A stretch of 50,597 bases of DNA. It comes from Rufibacter psychrotolerans. Lineage in GTDB: Bacteria > Bacteroidota > Bacteroidia > Cytophagales > Hymenobacteraceae. The position numbers and the translations under genes were made by a program. The notes beneath the pieces were generated by a model. It was not told where the DNA came from. It worked only from the letters and a program-made list of their open reading frames with translations, and ran no database searches. Below, in pieces: positions 8,113 through 17,084 of this stretch; the stretch's first letter is position 1, and each line of letters starts with the position of its first letter. Location: assembly GCF_016924645.1 (NCBI RefSeq), contig NZ_JAFFJV010000027.1:1-50597 (forward strand), given 5' to 3'.

Positions 8113-8778
8113 TTACTTGCCAGAGATCTGCCGGGTGTCCAGGGTGCCTACTTTGGGCAGGATCTGGATCACGAACCGGCGGTCGCGCACATCGCCGGTG
8201 CGGCCGGCGCCCTCAAAGCCACTGCCCGAGGCAATCAGCTCAATACGGTCCTTGGGGAACTTGATGCCGGCACTGCGCCAGAACTGCAGCAGCGCCAGCG
8301 CCCGCTTGTAGCTCAGCTCCAGGGCATACTCCCGCTGGGTCACGTTGCGCGGGTCGCCCTGCGGAAAGCTGGCCGCCCGGCCGTCAATTACAATCAGGTA
8401 TTTCACATCGGTGCCTTTGATGGAGTTGATCACGCGGCTCAGCTCCTGCCCGGCCCGGCGCAAGGGAACCAGGGACCGCTGCGGCAGGGCCGCGCTGCTC
8501 TGCGGGAACAAGACGTCTACCAGCAGCTCATGGCGTTTGTAGCGCTCATTGTAGTAAAAGTACCGGCTGTCCAGGCGCGAGAGCGCGGCTTTGATTTCGT
8601 CTAGCTTGCGCTTTTCCTGCACCTCTACCTGCAGCCGGGCAATGTTGCGGCGGTTTTCGGCGTCTTTGTCCCGAAACATCTTAAAACTGAGCACAAACAG
8701 CACCAGCATGATCAGGAACAGGGCCGTCATGAGGTCCACGTAACTGGGCCAGAAAAAATCGCGGTTTTCTTTGTTCAT
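8113..8778 (-). CDS. MotB/ZorB-like proton-channel protein with OmpA-like C-terminus
   Basis: A 221-aa protein, last gene of the seven-gene operon. One N-terminal transmembrane helix (about 12-34) contains the MotB-type signature with an Asp at residue 15 (PSYVDLMTALFLIM). That Asp matches the proton-carrying residue of MotB and ZorB. A coiled linker follows (about 38-70), then a periplasmic domain ending in an OmpA/MotB-like peptidoglycan-binding fold (about 120-210: YLIVIDGRAAS, YALELSYKRALALLQF, IELIASGSG, DRRFVIQI). Its start is 6 bases after the MotA-like gene stop, so the two are co-translated and surely partners. Its length fits ZorB (about 240 aa) better than flagellar MotB. No flagellar genes occur in the window. 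Confidence 0.88.
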   Translation of the reverse strand: MNKENRDFFWPSYVDLMTALFLIMLVLFVLSFKMFRDKDAENRRNIARLQVEVQEKRKLDEIKAALSRLDSRYFYYNERYKRHELLVDVLFPQSSAALPQRSLVPLRRAGQELSRVINSIKGTDVKYLIVIDGRAASFPQGDPRNVTQREYALELSYKRALALLQFWRSAGIKFPKDRIELIASGSGFEGAGRTGDVRDRRFVIQILPKVGTLDTRQISGK

Positions 8779-8784
8779 GCTGCC

Positions 8785-10542
8785 TTATCCCTTGCGTCTG
8801 GTAGTGGGTTGCCCCGTGCCGAAGATGCGCCCCATGGCCGCCTTGAACGGACCCGGCTCCATGCTCTTCTCCACGTTGGCGTTCAGTTGGGCCAGTTGCT
8901 GCAGCAGGCGCTGCTGAATCTCAGTGTCGGTGTCAATCTTGCGAAGCAGGCGCTCATTGGTCAGCCTGATCTCCTGCGCCAGGTCCTGCTGCTGGCGGTT
9001 AAGGGCCTCCTGCTGGCTGGTGAGGCTCTGGAACGGCTGCATGTAGTCCAGGATGCGCTGGTAGATGTTGTCCTCGTTGAGGCGGCGGAAGTGCTCCTGC
9101 CATTTCTCATAGGCGTTCTGGGCATCGCGCTCCTGGTGCTCCAGGCGGGCCTGCATCAGGTCGGTGAGTTTCAGGGCCGCTTTGTCAAAGTACTGCTCGG
9201 TGCGGTTGGCAATGGTGTCCAGCTCCTCCTGGTGGCGCTGGAAGAAGTTGATCTGCCGCTGAATGGACTCGTCGTGCTGCTGCAGGTAGCCCGGCACCTG
9301 GTCAAAGCCTTCCTGCAGTCTGGTGAGGCGGTTGAGCACCTGCGTGATGTTGTGGGTCAGCTCGCCCCCCTTGCGCACCGACTCATTGAGGGCCTCCTGG
9401 TACTGCAAGAAGTTCTGGAACAGGCGCTCGCTTTCCTTGATCTTGTCAAACACCTGCAGGTTGGCGTTGGCCATCTGGGTGAACCCGATCTCGTCCAACT
9501 TCTGGATGAATTCCTTCTGCGTGCTGATGTTGTCGGTGAGGGTTTCCACAATCGGGCGGAAGCCCAGGATCTTGTCCAGAAAATCTTTGTTGAACGAGTC
9601 CAGCACCGATTTCAGGTTGCCCAGGCTGGCGGCCATGTCTGAGTTGAGCTTGGGCAGCAGATGGGTCTGCAGAAAGGTGTAGTACTCGTTCTTGAGCCGG
9701 TCACGGGTGCTGCGGGCGTTTTTAAGCCTGTTGTTGCCCATGAGGGTGAGCAACAGCCCGAAGAAGCTGCCCGCCATGGCAATGAGCACCCCGAACAGGA
9801 ACGAGGGAATGTTCTGGTCGGTGATGAAGGCTCCTTCCTCGCCGTCGCCGCTGCCCAGCCCGGTAAAGATCAGGCTGGAAAGCCCAATGATCACCCCCGA
9901 GAAGGTACCCAACAGGCCCACGTACAGCGGCGTGGCAATGGTAGACTGCACCTCGGCCTCCAGGGCGTCTGAGTGGCGCTCGGCCACGTCCTTCAGGATG
10001 TCAAAGTCGGCGGCGGCTCCTTTGTTCAGGCGCAGGTACTCATTGGTGCTGCTGATGACCTTCTGGAACGTGGGCGATGGGGCCTGCACCTCAATGAGGT
10101 CAATGGTGGTGTCCTGGGTAGGGTCAGGGGTTTGCGCAGCACCGGTGGCCAGGTCCTGCACCAGGAAAATACGGCCCTGCGCCAGCTGCTCCCGCAACTG
10201 GGGAATGGGCACCTTGTAGAACGGGGTGGCATCGTGCTGGGCCTCCAGGTGCAGTTCCTCGGCATCTACGGCAATGACCCGTTTTGTGACCGGACTCTCG
10301 GCGGAGCCCTCCTTGAAGTACTCGCCGTACAGGAGCCGCTGCCATTGTTTTTCCTGCTGGTCCGGTGCGCTGGCCCCGGCGGCTTTTTCTGCCTGGGACC
10401 GGCGCGTGACCCGCAGTTGGTCTACCCCCGGAAACAACCGCTCCAGGCTCTCCAGTTTGCCCCGATTGGCCTGGTAAACCCGCCACTGGTACCCCAGAAT
10501 GACGAGCACCAGCAGGGCCTCAAAAATAAAAATTACTTCCAT
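8785..10542 (-). CDS. MotA/ZorA-like channel protein with long coiled-coil tail
   Basis: A 585-aa protein. Transmembrane segments lie at about residues 3-20, 205-229 and 247-269. The second carries the MotA/TolQ/ExbB signature TPLYVGLLGTFSGVIIGL, very close to the form in ZorA. The region between segments 1 and 2 (about 30-200) is a cytoplasmic-type domain. From about 275 to 570 the protein is a nearly continuous helical, Gln/Glu/Leu-rich coiled coil, resembling the long cytoplasmic tail of ZorA rather than flagellar MotA. With the MotB-like product it should form an inner-membrane proton-driven stator or motor. Unlike Zorya loci, no ZorC, SNF2 helicase (ZorD) or HNH (ZorE) gene is adjacent. 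Confidence 0.88.
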   Translation of the reverse strand: MEVIFIFEALLVLVILGYQWRVYQANRGKLESLERLFPGVDQLRVTRRSQAEKAAGASAPDQQEKQWQRLLYGEYFKEGSAESPVTKRVIAVDAEELHLEAQHDATPFYKVPIPQLREQLAQGRIFLVQDLATGAAQTPDPTQDTTIDLIEVQAPSPTFQKVISSTNEYLRLNKGAAADFDILKDVAERHSDALEAEVQSTIATPLYVGLLGTFSGVIIGLSSLIFTGLGSGDGEEGAFITDQNIPSFLFGVLIAMAGSFFGLLLTLMGNNRLKNARSTRDRLKNEYYTFLQTHLLPKLNSDMAASLGNLKSVLDSFNKDFLDKILGFRPIVETLTDNISTQKEFIQKLDEIGFTQMANANLQVFDKIKESERLFQNFLQYQEALNESVRKGGELTHNITQVLNRLTRLQEGFDQVPGYLQQHDESIQRQINFFQRHQEELDTIANRTEQYFDKAALKLTDLMQARLEHQERDAQNAYEKWQEHFRRLNEDNIYQRILDYMQPFQSLTSQQEALNRQQQDLAQEIRLTNERLLRKIDTDTEIQQRLLQQLAQLNANVEKSMEPGPFKAAMGRIFGTGQPTTRRKG

Positions 10543-10657
10543 GTATGTGGTGCGTGAAAAGACACCCGGTAAAGGTAGTGCCTGGACGGATGGGGCAAAA
10601 GCGCCCAGCCCCTGCGGCCGGTTTCTTTTGCGTTCTTAAGGTATGATTGACAGGTTG

Positions 10658-10693
10658 GTTTTAAGCCGGATTTCTGCAAAACAGGCCCGAAAC
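10658..10693. repeat. GTTTT/AAAAC intergenic palindrome, copy 5
   Basis: GTTTTAAGCCGGATTTC and GCAAAACAGGCCCGAAAC, inside the 324-bp gap between the MotA-like gene and the upstream operon gene. The gap (10543-10866) otherwise holds only copy 6. Confidence 0.7.
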
Positions 10694-10768
10694 AGACCGC
10701 AGGCCCTCTCCGGTTGCGCGGACTGCCAGCCCCTCACCGGCCAGGAGCAGCGGGGCAGGAAAGGCAGA

Positions 10769-10814
10769 AAACCGTTTTACGCCGGTTCTGCTGAAAACGG
10801 GCGTAAAACGGTTT
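10769..10814. repeat. GTTTT/AAAAC intergenic palindrome, copy 6
   Basis: The most regular copy: perfect 15-bp arms (10769-10783 with 10800-10814) around a GAAAAC-containing centre. Lying between two genes of the same operon, it could attenuate transcription into the motor genes. Confidence 0.75.
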
Positions 10815-10866
10815 ACCTACCGGCTGGGTGTCGCCCGGGGGCGGCGGCTTCGGCAAAGGCTCTCCC

Positions 10867-11883
10867 TTACCGGAAATCAATGCGGGCTTTCTCCTGGATT
10901 TTCCAACCGCTGCTGGTTCTGGTGAGTACGCCGTCGCCCTGCAGCACAATGCGGCTGACCATGCGGTTAGAGGGCTTCTCAAATGAGAACGCGTTCTCCA
11001 GCCGGTCCATGCCCTGCGAGATCACGAAGGCCTGGTTGCCGCCTAGGTTAAACCGGTAGCGGGTGCTGGTGGTGCCCTCCTGCGGCGCGTCAATCTCCAG
11101 GTAACTGTCTGAGTCGGGGCGCTGCTGCAACTGGTGGCTCTTGATGATGCCATCTTCGGGGATGATGGCGTACCGGAAGCGGCTCACGGGCTCTTCGGGC
11201 TGCGGTTGCGGTTGTGTTTGTGGGTTGGGCTGCGGTGGGGTTTGCGTCAGTTCGTTGAGCAGGTCATCGCCCACAATGCCATGGCCTAGGGTGGCGGAAG
11301 GCACGGGCCGGGCAGTTTGGGTAGCCTCCGGAGGGACCGCGCTGGCGGCTTCGCGTCTGCGCCCCTCGTTGCGGCGCGACTGCTGACTGGCTTTAGGTTG
11401 CGCATTGCCCTGCCCTGCCTGCGGTTGGGCCTGGGGCTGACCTTGTGGTTGGCCTTGCCGTTGGCGAGGTTCCTGCGGAGCTTTGGGTTCCTGGGGCTGG
11501 CGCGGCGCGGCGGGTTGCTTCTGCCGGGGCTCCTGCGGCTGCTTTTGCGGCGGCTGGCCCTGGGCGTTTCGTTGCTCCGGAGCTTGTTGCTGCTGCCTTC
11601 CCGATTGACCGCCCTGCTGCTTCTGCCGGGGCTCCTGGGGTTGTCTTTGCTGCGGCTGGGCAGCCTGTGGTTGCTGGCCGCCCCGACCTCCGCGGCCCTC
11701 GGCCTGCGGCTGGTTGCGTTTCAGGCGCTTCAGTTCCTCTTTGGCGTCCTGCATTTCGGCCTCCAGCCGGCGGTTGCGTTTCTCCAGAGACTGTACCCTG
11801 GTCAGGATGGAGGCTACCTTGTAAAAGGTGAACCCCGCCACCAGCAGCGCAACGGCCCCTAGAATAATTGGTAAAAATGCCAT
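10867..11883 (-). CDS. membrane-anchored coiled-coil protein with Pro/Gln-rich linker
   Basis: A 338-aa protein of no recognised family. One N-terminal transmembrane helix (about 3-22) is followed by a short coiled coil (about 27-58: VQSLEKRNRRLEAEMQDAKE). Residues about 60-190 are a low-complexity linker of Gln, Pro, Arg and Gly with repeated KQPQEPRQ-like units. The C-terminal ~105 residues (about 232-338, starting RFRYAIIPEDG) look like a compact beta-rich domain. The layout (anchor, stalk, flexible spacer, globular head) suggests a tether between the inner membrane and another component of the operon. It sits 82 bases downstream of the actin-like gene and belongs to the same transcription unit. 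Confidence 0.75.
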   Translation of the reverse strand: MAFLPIILGAVALLVAGFTFYKVASILTRVQSLEKRNRRLEAEMQDAKEELKRLKRNQPQAEGRGGRGGQQPQAAQPQQRQPQEPRQKQQGGQSGRQQQQAPEQRNAQGQPPQKQPQEPRQKQPAAPRQPQEPKAPQEPRQRQGQPQGQPQAQPQAGQGNAQPKASQQSRRNEGRRREAASAVPPEATQTARPVPSATLGHGIVGDDLLNELTQTPPQPNPQTQPQPQPEEPVSRFRYAIIPEDGIIKSHQLQQRPDSDSYLEIDAPQEGTTSTRYRFNLGGNQAFVISQGMDRLENAFSFEKPSNRMVSRIVLQGDGVLTRTSSGWKIQEKARIDFR

Positions 11884-11965
11884 ATCAAGTGATCTGTTTA
11901 GGTTTTTTTAAGATGAGGAAGAAAGCCCCGCCCGCGCCACTCGGAGGCGGACGGGGGGCATGGAA

Positions 11966-14900
11966 TTAGACAAACGCCCCTACCTGCTGCTGGTACAACT
12001 CTTTGGAGAGCAGGTACAGCGACTGTTTCAGGGGCATGAAGAACATGGTCTCCGGGATGAGCTCGCGGTCAGAAAGGCCCCGGAGGGTTTCTTCCAGCAC
12101 CATGGTATAGCTGTCCTGGATGTGAGAGCGCATGAAGCCCAAGACCCAGTGCGGGTCTACCTCCACGCCCATGGAGCGCATGAGGGGAGCCACGTCCACA
12201 TCGTCCAGGAGCAGTTCCAGGCAGTTCATTACGTTGGCCAACACGTCCTGCCGGATGGCCGAGGTAATCTGGCTCTTGTTCACCGGTTGCAGGGCGTCTT
12301 CGCCGGTGGCCACCCCGGTGGGGCGCATGATCGGAATGTCGGTGAGGTCAGATAGGTTGGTGCCTTCCAGGGCCATGGCGCCGCCGTTGGCGGTTACCTG
12401 CTTAGGATTGTCTACCAGCACCAGTTTAAAGTTGGCGGGCGGTTCCTGGCCGGTCACCTTCCGGAACACGGTTTTGGCGTAGCGCTCCACGTTAGACAGG
12501 TTGTTGCCGGCGCTCAGCAACTTAATGTACAAGCTGCCCTGCCCGCTGAAGCAGATGTAGCGCGGCACCTGGGCCCCCAGCTGCTGGGTGAGCTGCGCCA
12601 GGTGGTACATCAGGGCCCCGAAGTGCAGGTAGAACATCAGGCGCAGCTGGCGGGCCTGCAGCAGTTGCGAGCTGTAATGCAGTTCCTTGTCATAGCTGAA
12701 CAAGAGGCTGGTAATGTCCGCCGAGCTGAAGTCGGGGTTGTCCAGGGCGGTCTCCAGGAACTTCTTGTATTCCTTGCCTTCCTCGGTGAGCGGAATCTGC
12801 AGCACGTGCGCCACCCCGTACTGGAGCAGGCCGTTGTCTTTGCTGGTTTTCACCGAGGCGAAACCGTCGCCCCACAGGTCGTTGCCCGCAAAGCGGAACG
12901 AGGCGCTGTGCGAGGGCTTACGGTTGGTGAAGAGCAGTACGTCGGTGGTACCGCCCCCGATGTCCACGTTGAACAGGTTCTCGTCCTGGCTGGGCACCAC
13001 CGCCCCGGTTCTGGACAGGAAGTAGAACGGCGCCACTGATTCTGTAATGCAGGCCGTGTTGCGGCCGTTCTTGAACACGCTGTGGTACACGCCGTCCCAC
13101 ACGTTCTGGAACATGTTGCGCGAATAGTCATCAAAGCTGAGCGGGGCGAACCACACCACCTTGGTGTTGGCCACGTTGCCGTGGTTCAGCACCACCTTGT
13201 TCCTGATGAGCAGCATGATCTCGGTAAAGAACGCCTCAATGCGGCGCTTGCCCGTGTTGGACAAAGTCTCGCTCCACTTCAGGTCGGTGTGGTAACTTTG
13301 CTTGTACTGGCTCTGGTGCGTGCCCTCGGTGTTGATGGAGAACCCGATGTTGATGTTCCCGAACAGGTTGGGGATCTGGTTCTCAAAGTCGATGGACTCA
13401 CAGGTGGCCGTGCGGGTGGGGAACGAGTACAGCGAACCGCCTGAGCCGATGAGCAGCGGAATAAACTCGCGCTTGAGCAGGGTCTCCACCGCAAACAGCC
13501 GCCCGAAGCCGCGCTTGTGGAAACGCTGGTAATCGGTGAGGGAAACGTCATCAGAGGGTTTGTTCAGCATCACCAACTGCTGGTCATTGGCCGTGATGGC
13601 AAACTCCTTGGGGGCCTGGTTGGGCCCGGCGGTGTACGCGATGTGCGTGTTGGAGGTCCCGAAGTCAATGGCGAAAGTGAAGTTCTGGATGCCTTGCTGT
13701 ACCTCCTGGAAACGGGGCACAATCAAGGCTTTGCCGGTCACGTCCATGCCCTGGTGCGTGAGCTCGGCAAAGTCAAAGTGCGTGCCCCTGATCTCGTAGT
13801 ACGTGCTGCCCGCGCTGGCATTGCTCTTCTTGGTACGGCGCTGGGCCGTGGCCGAGATAATGCCGCCGCTGGCCTCCAGCTGCCGCCCGCCCGCGAAGAA
13901 CGCCAGCGAATGGTTGCGGTTCACCAGCAAGGGGTCAATGTCCTCGTCTACCAGCATGACTTTGTAGAAGTCGTTGTAAGTAGGCGCGTCAGTGAATTTG
14001 TAGAACGGAAACACGCCGATGCCCACCCTTGATTTGAGGATATGGCCCTTCTCCGGGATTACCTGGCCGTAGGCGTCCTTGGAGTTGAGCGGGTTGTCAT
14101 AGTAGCTGCGCTCGTACACCACGTTGCCTTGCTCAGTGGGCAGTTGCAGCGTCACGCGCACGTGGTTCACATCCACGTAGAACGTGAGGTGGTTGGCCAG
14201 GTCCTCGGGGGTAAAATACTCAAAGTACAGGCTGGTGACCGGCAACAGGTAGTTAAATACTTTGTCGGTAACGCCGGGCTGGTACAGCACCGTGCCGCTG
14301 TAGAACCGATCAGTGTTTACTTCATAGGGCACCTGCACAATGGTTTCCTGCAAGAGGTCATTGATGGTGAGGTACGGGTAGTTGAACCCCACGCCCGGCA
14401 GCGAACGGGCCGGAATTTCCTTGGGGTCCGCGTAGCCCACCTGGGTGTTGGCCGGCCAGGCCAGGTTGTTCACGTACTTCACGTGCGGCGCCAGGCGCAG
14501 ATCTGGTTTGAGCACAATGGGGCGGTCGCCGGTGAACAGGGGGTTGGTAGTGCGCAGAAACAGGTCGCTGCTGGTCACGGCGGTCTGGTCTTTCTTCACC
14601 AGGAAGGTGAGGTGCCCCACGTGCACCGGGTTCTGCTGAATGTCAACCAGCGGCAGGTACTCAGAAGCAATGGCGTTCTGCCCCACTACGCCAGACATGC
14701 TGATGCTCTTGAGCAGGTGCTCATCCAGGGCATTGTACACCGCCGGAAACGCCTGAATGTAGGCTGGGTTAGAGACAAACAGCTTGTGCACGTACTCCTT
14801 GAAATCGCGCTCGCGGTCGTTCAGGGAAATGTAGTGATGGTCAAAGTACACGCCCACGTTCTGCGCCCGGTTCATGGCCAGCGGCTGCACGCTGGGCGAC

Positions 14901-15421
14901 ACAAACAGGAAGGTGAGCGGCGAGGTGCCGCCCAGCAACTGCAGGTGGCGGTCGCCGCGCGGGCTGGTGGTTTCCAGGTAAAACAGGAACAGGTCATCTA
15001 CGCCCCTGAAGCGGGGATCGTTCATGAACAGCTCCAGCGTTTTGCCCAGCAGGCTGGTGTTGGGATTGGCCTGCATGGCCGCCAGTTGCTGCTGTTTGTT
15101 CCAGCGCCGGATCACAATCTTGTTGCCGCCCTGGGCGTAACTCTGGTGGTTGTAGAGCAGCTCCCACAGGTCCCAGAAGTGGGTCACCATTTTGTGGTAG
15201 ATGCTGTTAGGGGTACTGCTCACCCCCTGCTTCACAAAGTCAAAGGCCGTCTCAAAGAGGTGCATGCGGGCGAACGGCGTGGGAATGGAGGCATTGATCT
15301 TCTGCGCCCGTCCGCCGGCCCCGTCTACCATGTCCTTGATCTCGGTGCTGGTGATCTGGCTGGTTTTGGCCCAGCCCTCTATGTTGGAGCCGGTCTTATG
15401 TAGTCGAAGTACTTTCGGCAT
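11966..15421 (-). CDS. large protein with actin/Hsp70-superfamily ATPase core
   Basis: An 1151-aa protein. The N-terminal ~570 residues match nothing I know. A nucleotide-binding core follows: phosphate-1 motif AIDFGTSNTHIAY at about 585-597, phosphate-2 motif VDIGGGTTDVLLF at about 818-830, and an adenosine-type motif ICFSGQGSLYIK at about 955, in the order and spacing of actin/Hsp70/MreB-fold ATPases. A helical C-terminus (about 1050-1151) ends in Leu/Tyr/Gln-rich residues. The protein lacks a signal peptide and transmembrane segments, so it is cytoplasmic. It is followed after 82 bases by the linker protein and the motor pair. It might act as an ATP-dependent scaffold, filament or chaperone; none is proven. 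It is larger than most Hsp70-like proteins, and SrfB-like virulence proteins are an alternative comparison. Confidence 0.82.
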   Translation of the reverse strand: MPKVLRLHKTGSNIEGWAKTSQITSTEIKDMVDGAGGRAQKINASIPTPFARMHLFETAFDFVKQGVSSTPNSIYHKMVTHFWDLWELLYNHQSYAQGGNKIVIRRWNKQQQLAAMQANPNTSLLGKTLELFMNDPRFRGVDDLFLFYLETTSPRGDRHLQLLGGTSPLTFLFVSPSVQPLAMNRAQNVGVYFDHHYISLNDRERDFKEYVHKLFVSNPAYIQAFPAVYNALDEHLLKSISMSGVVGQNAIASEYLPLVDIQQNPVHVGHLTFLVKKDQTAVTSSDLFLRTTNPLFTGDRPIVLKPDLRLAPHVKYVNNLAWPANTQVGYADPKEIPARSLPGVGFNYPYLTINDLLQETIVQVPYEVNTDRFYSGTVLYQPGVTDKVFNYLLPVTSLYFEYFTPEDLANHLTFYVDVNHVRVTLQLPTEQGNVVYERSYYDNPLNSKDAYGQVIPEKGHILKSRVGIGVFPFYKFTDAPTYNDFYKVMLVDEDIDPLLVNRNHSLAFFAGGRQLEASGGIISATAQRRTKKSNASAGSTYYEIRGTHFDFAELTHQGMDVTGKALIVPRFQEVQQGIQNFTFAIDFGTSNTHIAYTAGPNQAPKEFAITANDQQLVMLNKPSDDVSLTDYQRFHKRGFGRLFAVETLLKREFIPLLIGSGGSLYSFPTRTATCESIDFENQIPNLFGNINIGFSINTEGTHQSQYKQSYHTDLKWSETLSNTGKRRIEAFFTEIMLLIRNKVVLNHGNVANTKVVWFAPLSFDDYSRNMFQNVWDGVYHSVFKNGRNTACITESVAPFYFLSRTGAVVPSQDENLFNVDIGGGTTDVLLFTNRKPSHSASFRFAGNDLWGDGFASVKTSKDNGLLQYGVAHVLQIPLTEEGKEYKKFLETALDNPDFSSADITSLLFSYDKELHYSSQLLQARQLRLMFYLHFGALMYHLAQLTQQLGAQVPRYICFSGQGSLYIKLLSAGNNLSNVERYAKTVFRKVTGQEPPANFKLVLVDNPKQVTANGGAMALEGTNLSDLTDIPIMRPTGVATGEDALQPVNKSQITSAIRQDVLANVMNCLELLLDDVDVAPLMRSMGVEVDPHWVLGFMRSHIQDSYTMVLEETLRGLSDRELIPETMFFMPLKQSLYLLSKELYQQQVGAFV

Positions 15422-15431
15422 GGTTTGGTCT

Positions 15432-15468
15432 GTTTTTAAGGTGTTTTAGAGAAAAGAGCCCCAAAAAC
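15432..15468. repeat. GTTTT/AAAAC intergenic palindrome, copy 7
   Basis: GTTTTTAAGGTGTTTT and GAAAAGAGCCCCAAAAAC, immediately upstream of the actin-like gene start (11 bases), inside the operon. Confidence 0.6.
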
Positions 15469-15486
15469 GATATGGGGATGACCTTC

Positions 15487-15519
15487 GAGTCCTGAGTCTT
15501 GAGTCGAGAGTTCTGAGTC
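15487..15519. repeat. short GAGTC stutter
   Basis: Four GAGTC units at 15487, 15494, 15501 and 15515 with CTGAGTC spacing, in the 209-bp gap between the tubulin-like and actin-like genes. Possibly a slippage product or protein-binding cluster. Confidence 0.4.
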
Positions 15520-15630
15520 AAAAACTAGTATCCTCTGGGTTTCGCCTGCTTTTCTTTCCTTTTAGTTTCTACTTCTTCTAGAGGAAGATTGGTACTGTTG
15601 TTACTTCTCCGTCCTCCTTTGAAGGCGTGA

Positions 15631-17082
15631 TTAAGAATACTTGAGCTTGTCCTCCACCAGGTTGTGGGTGGCAATCTCGAAGGCCTTGATGGTGGCTTTG
15701 AAGGGCTCGCGGTCTGGGATGGACTCCGAGGCGCGGTTCAGCTCCTTCACAAACGAACCCTGGTGGATGCCTTTGTTCAGGAAGCCGGTCTCCACCTGCT
15801 TGTCAGAGACCATGCGGTTAAAGTCGGGCTCGTTGAGGTGGAAGGCGGAGAAGGTACGCTCCAGACGGCCCAGTTCGCGCAGCCACGACTCATACCCAAA
15901 CTCGGGACTGGTCAGGAATTTGTTCAGTTCCTTGAACACCGGCTCATTGCGCATGGCGCTGCTCAGGTCCACGCCTTTGGCGTAGGCGGCCTGCGCATCA
16001 TCGGGCACGTGGGTGGTGAAGTAGCGGACGAAGTAATGGAACCTGATCAGTTGCTTGGCCACGCGGTCGCGGGTTTCCTGGTCCAGGTGTGAGAACTGCA
16101 CGTGGTCCACGTCTTCGCGCAAGCCAAACTCATGGTACAAAGCGTTGCCGGTGAGCTCATTGTCTGAGTAGTCCATAAAGTCAATGATGGACAGGGCGCT
16201 CAGCAGCTCAATGAGGTGGGCATCGTTCTTCTGGCTGGCCCGGCCCGGGTTGTTCTCCAGCGGCTTATCAGGGGTGTCGCCAATGTAATAGGTGGCGTTG
16301 ACGCCCGTGAGGTGGTTCTGGTAGTAAGACAGCGCGTCCTTGGCCTTGGTGGTGAAGGTGTTGGAGTCAATGAAATCGGCCTCCACGCCGGGGGCGGGTT
16401 GCTCCAGGGAGAAGTACGGCAACACCACCATGGCCCCGGTGAGCGCGGCGTTCAGGCTGGAGCCGTTGGGCAGCGTGGTGTGAATGTCCTTGAAGTTCTT
16501 GAGCAAGAGCGGGAAACCGGCCGCCCCGGTGCCCCCAAAAATGGAGCTCACGAAGAAGATGCGGTCGCCGGCCTGGAAGTTGGAGGCAAAAAAGCGCATC
16601 TCGGGCGAATCGATGATCTCGTTCAGCACCACGCTGCCCACGTTGGGACTGCCCCGGAAGCCCACGTCCAGGCTGTTGCCCAGGTTCTCGGGGGTGAAGA
16701 GCAGGTCTACCAGGGCCTGGCTGTCAATGTCCAGCTGGTTGTAGCCCACGTGGTCTTTGAACGGCTTGTTGATGCCCCCGAAGTCATACACAAAAGAGTC
16801 TCTGATTTTGGAGGAACCGTCGCCGGCAATGCTGGAGAGCGTGCTGATGTTGGTGTGAAAGAACCCTTCCTCGCGGCGGCCCAGCTGGTCGTGCAGGTGC
16901 TTGTAGGTCTTGAGCAGTTCCACCGTGCGGTTCATGTCGCCGTTCTGGGTGTCGGGGTCAATGATGATGGGCACTATCTTATCACAGTTCTTGATCTTGA
17001 CACCGGCGGCCATGAGCATGACCAGGGAGCGGATGACCCTGGAGCCCGTGCCCCCAATTCCGAATACAAAAAGTTTTGCCAT
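15631..17082 (-). CDS. tubulin-like GTPase-fold protein
   Basis: A 483-aa protein. Residues 4-16 (LFVFGIGGTGSRV) form a glycine-rich nucleotide-binding loop after the first strand. Residues 40-44 (IIDPD) end a second Rossmann strand. Residues 182-190 (FGGTGAAGF) correspond to the FtsZ/tubulin signature GGGTGSG. The order and spacing fit the bacterial tubulin-like family (Pfam Tubulin_2 type) rather than FtsZ, whose GTP-binding and T7-loop regions differ. No membrane segment. The start is 2 bases after the stop of the small membrane protein gene, implying translational coupling. Whether it polymerises or hydrolyses GTP is unknown. With the actin-like protein it gives the operon two cytoskeletal-type NTPases. 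Confidence 0.85.
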   Translation of the reverse strand: MAKLFVFGIGGTGSRVIRSLVMLMAAGVKIKNCDKIVPIIIDPDTQNGDMNRTVELLKTYKHLHDQLGRREEGFFHTNISTLSSIAGDGSSKIRDSFVYDFGGINKPFKDHVGYNQLDIDSQALVDLLFTPENLGNSLDVGFRGSPNVGSVVLNEIIDSPEMRFFASNFQAGDRIFFVSSIFGGTGAAGFPLLLKNFKDIHTTLPNGSSLNAALTGAMVVLPYFSLEQPAPGVEADFIDSNTFTTKAKDALSYYQNHLTGVNATYYIGDTPDKPLENNPGRASQKNDAHLIELLSALSIIDFMDYSDNELTGNALYHEFGLREDVDHVQFSHLDQETRDRVAKQLIRFHYFVRYFTTHVPDDAQAAYAKGVDLSSAMRNEPVFKELNKFLTSPEFGYESWLRELGRLERTFSAFHLNEPDFNRMVSDKQVETGFLNKGIHQGSFVKELNRASESIPDREPFKATIKAFEIATHNLVEDKLKYS

Positions 17083-17084
17083 AG

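Noticed and set aside
8113..10542. Flagellar stator genes motA/motB.
   Set aside because: No flagellar genes present, the MotA-like protein has a long coiled tail, and this phylum mostly lacks flagella.
14042..15403. Long + strand ORF (453 codons) opposite the actin-like gene.
   Set aside because: Shadow of a G+C-rich coding strand; His/Val/Gln-rich without domains, and the - strand frame has clear ATPase motifs.
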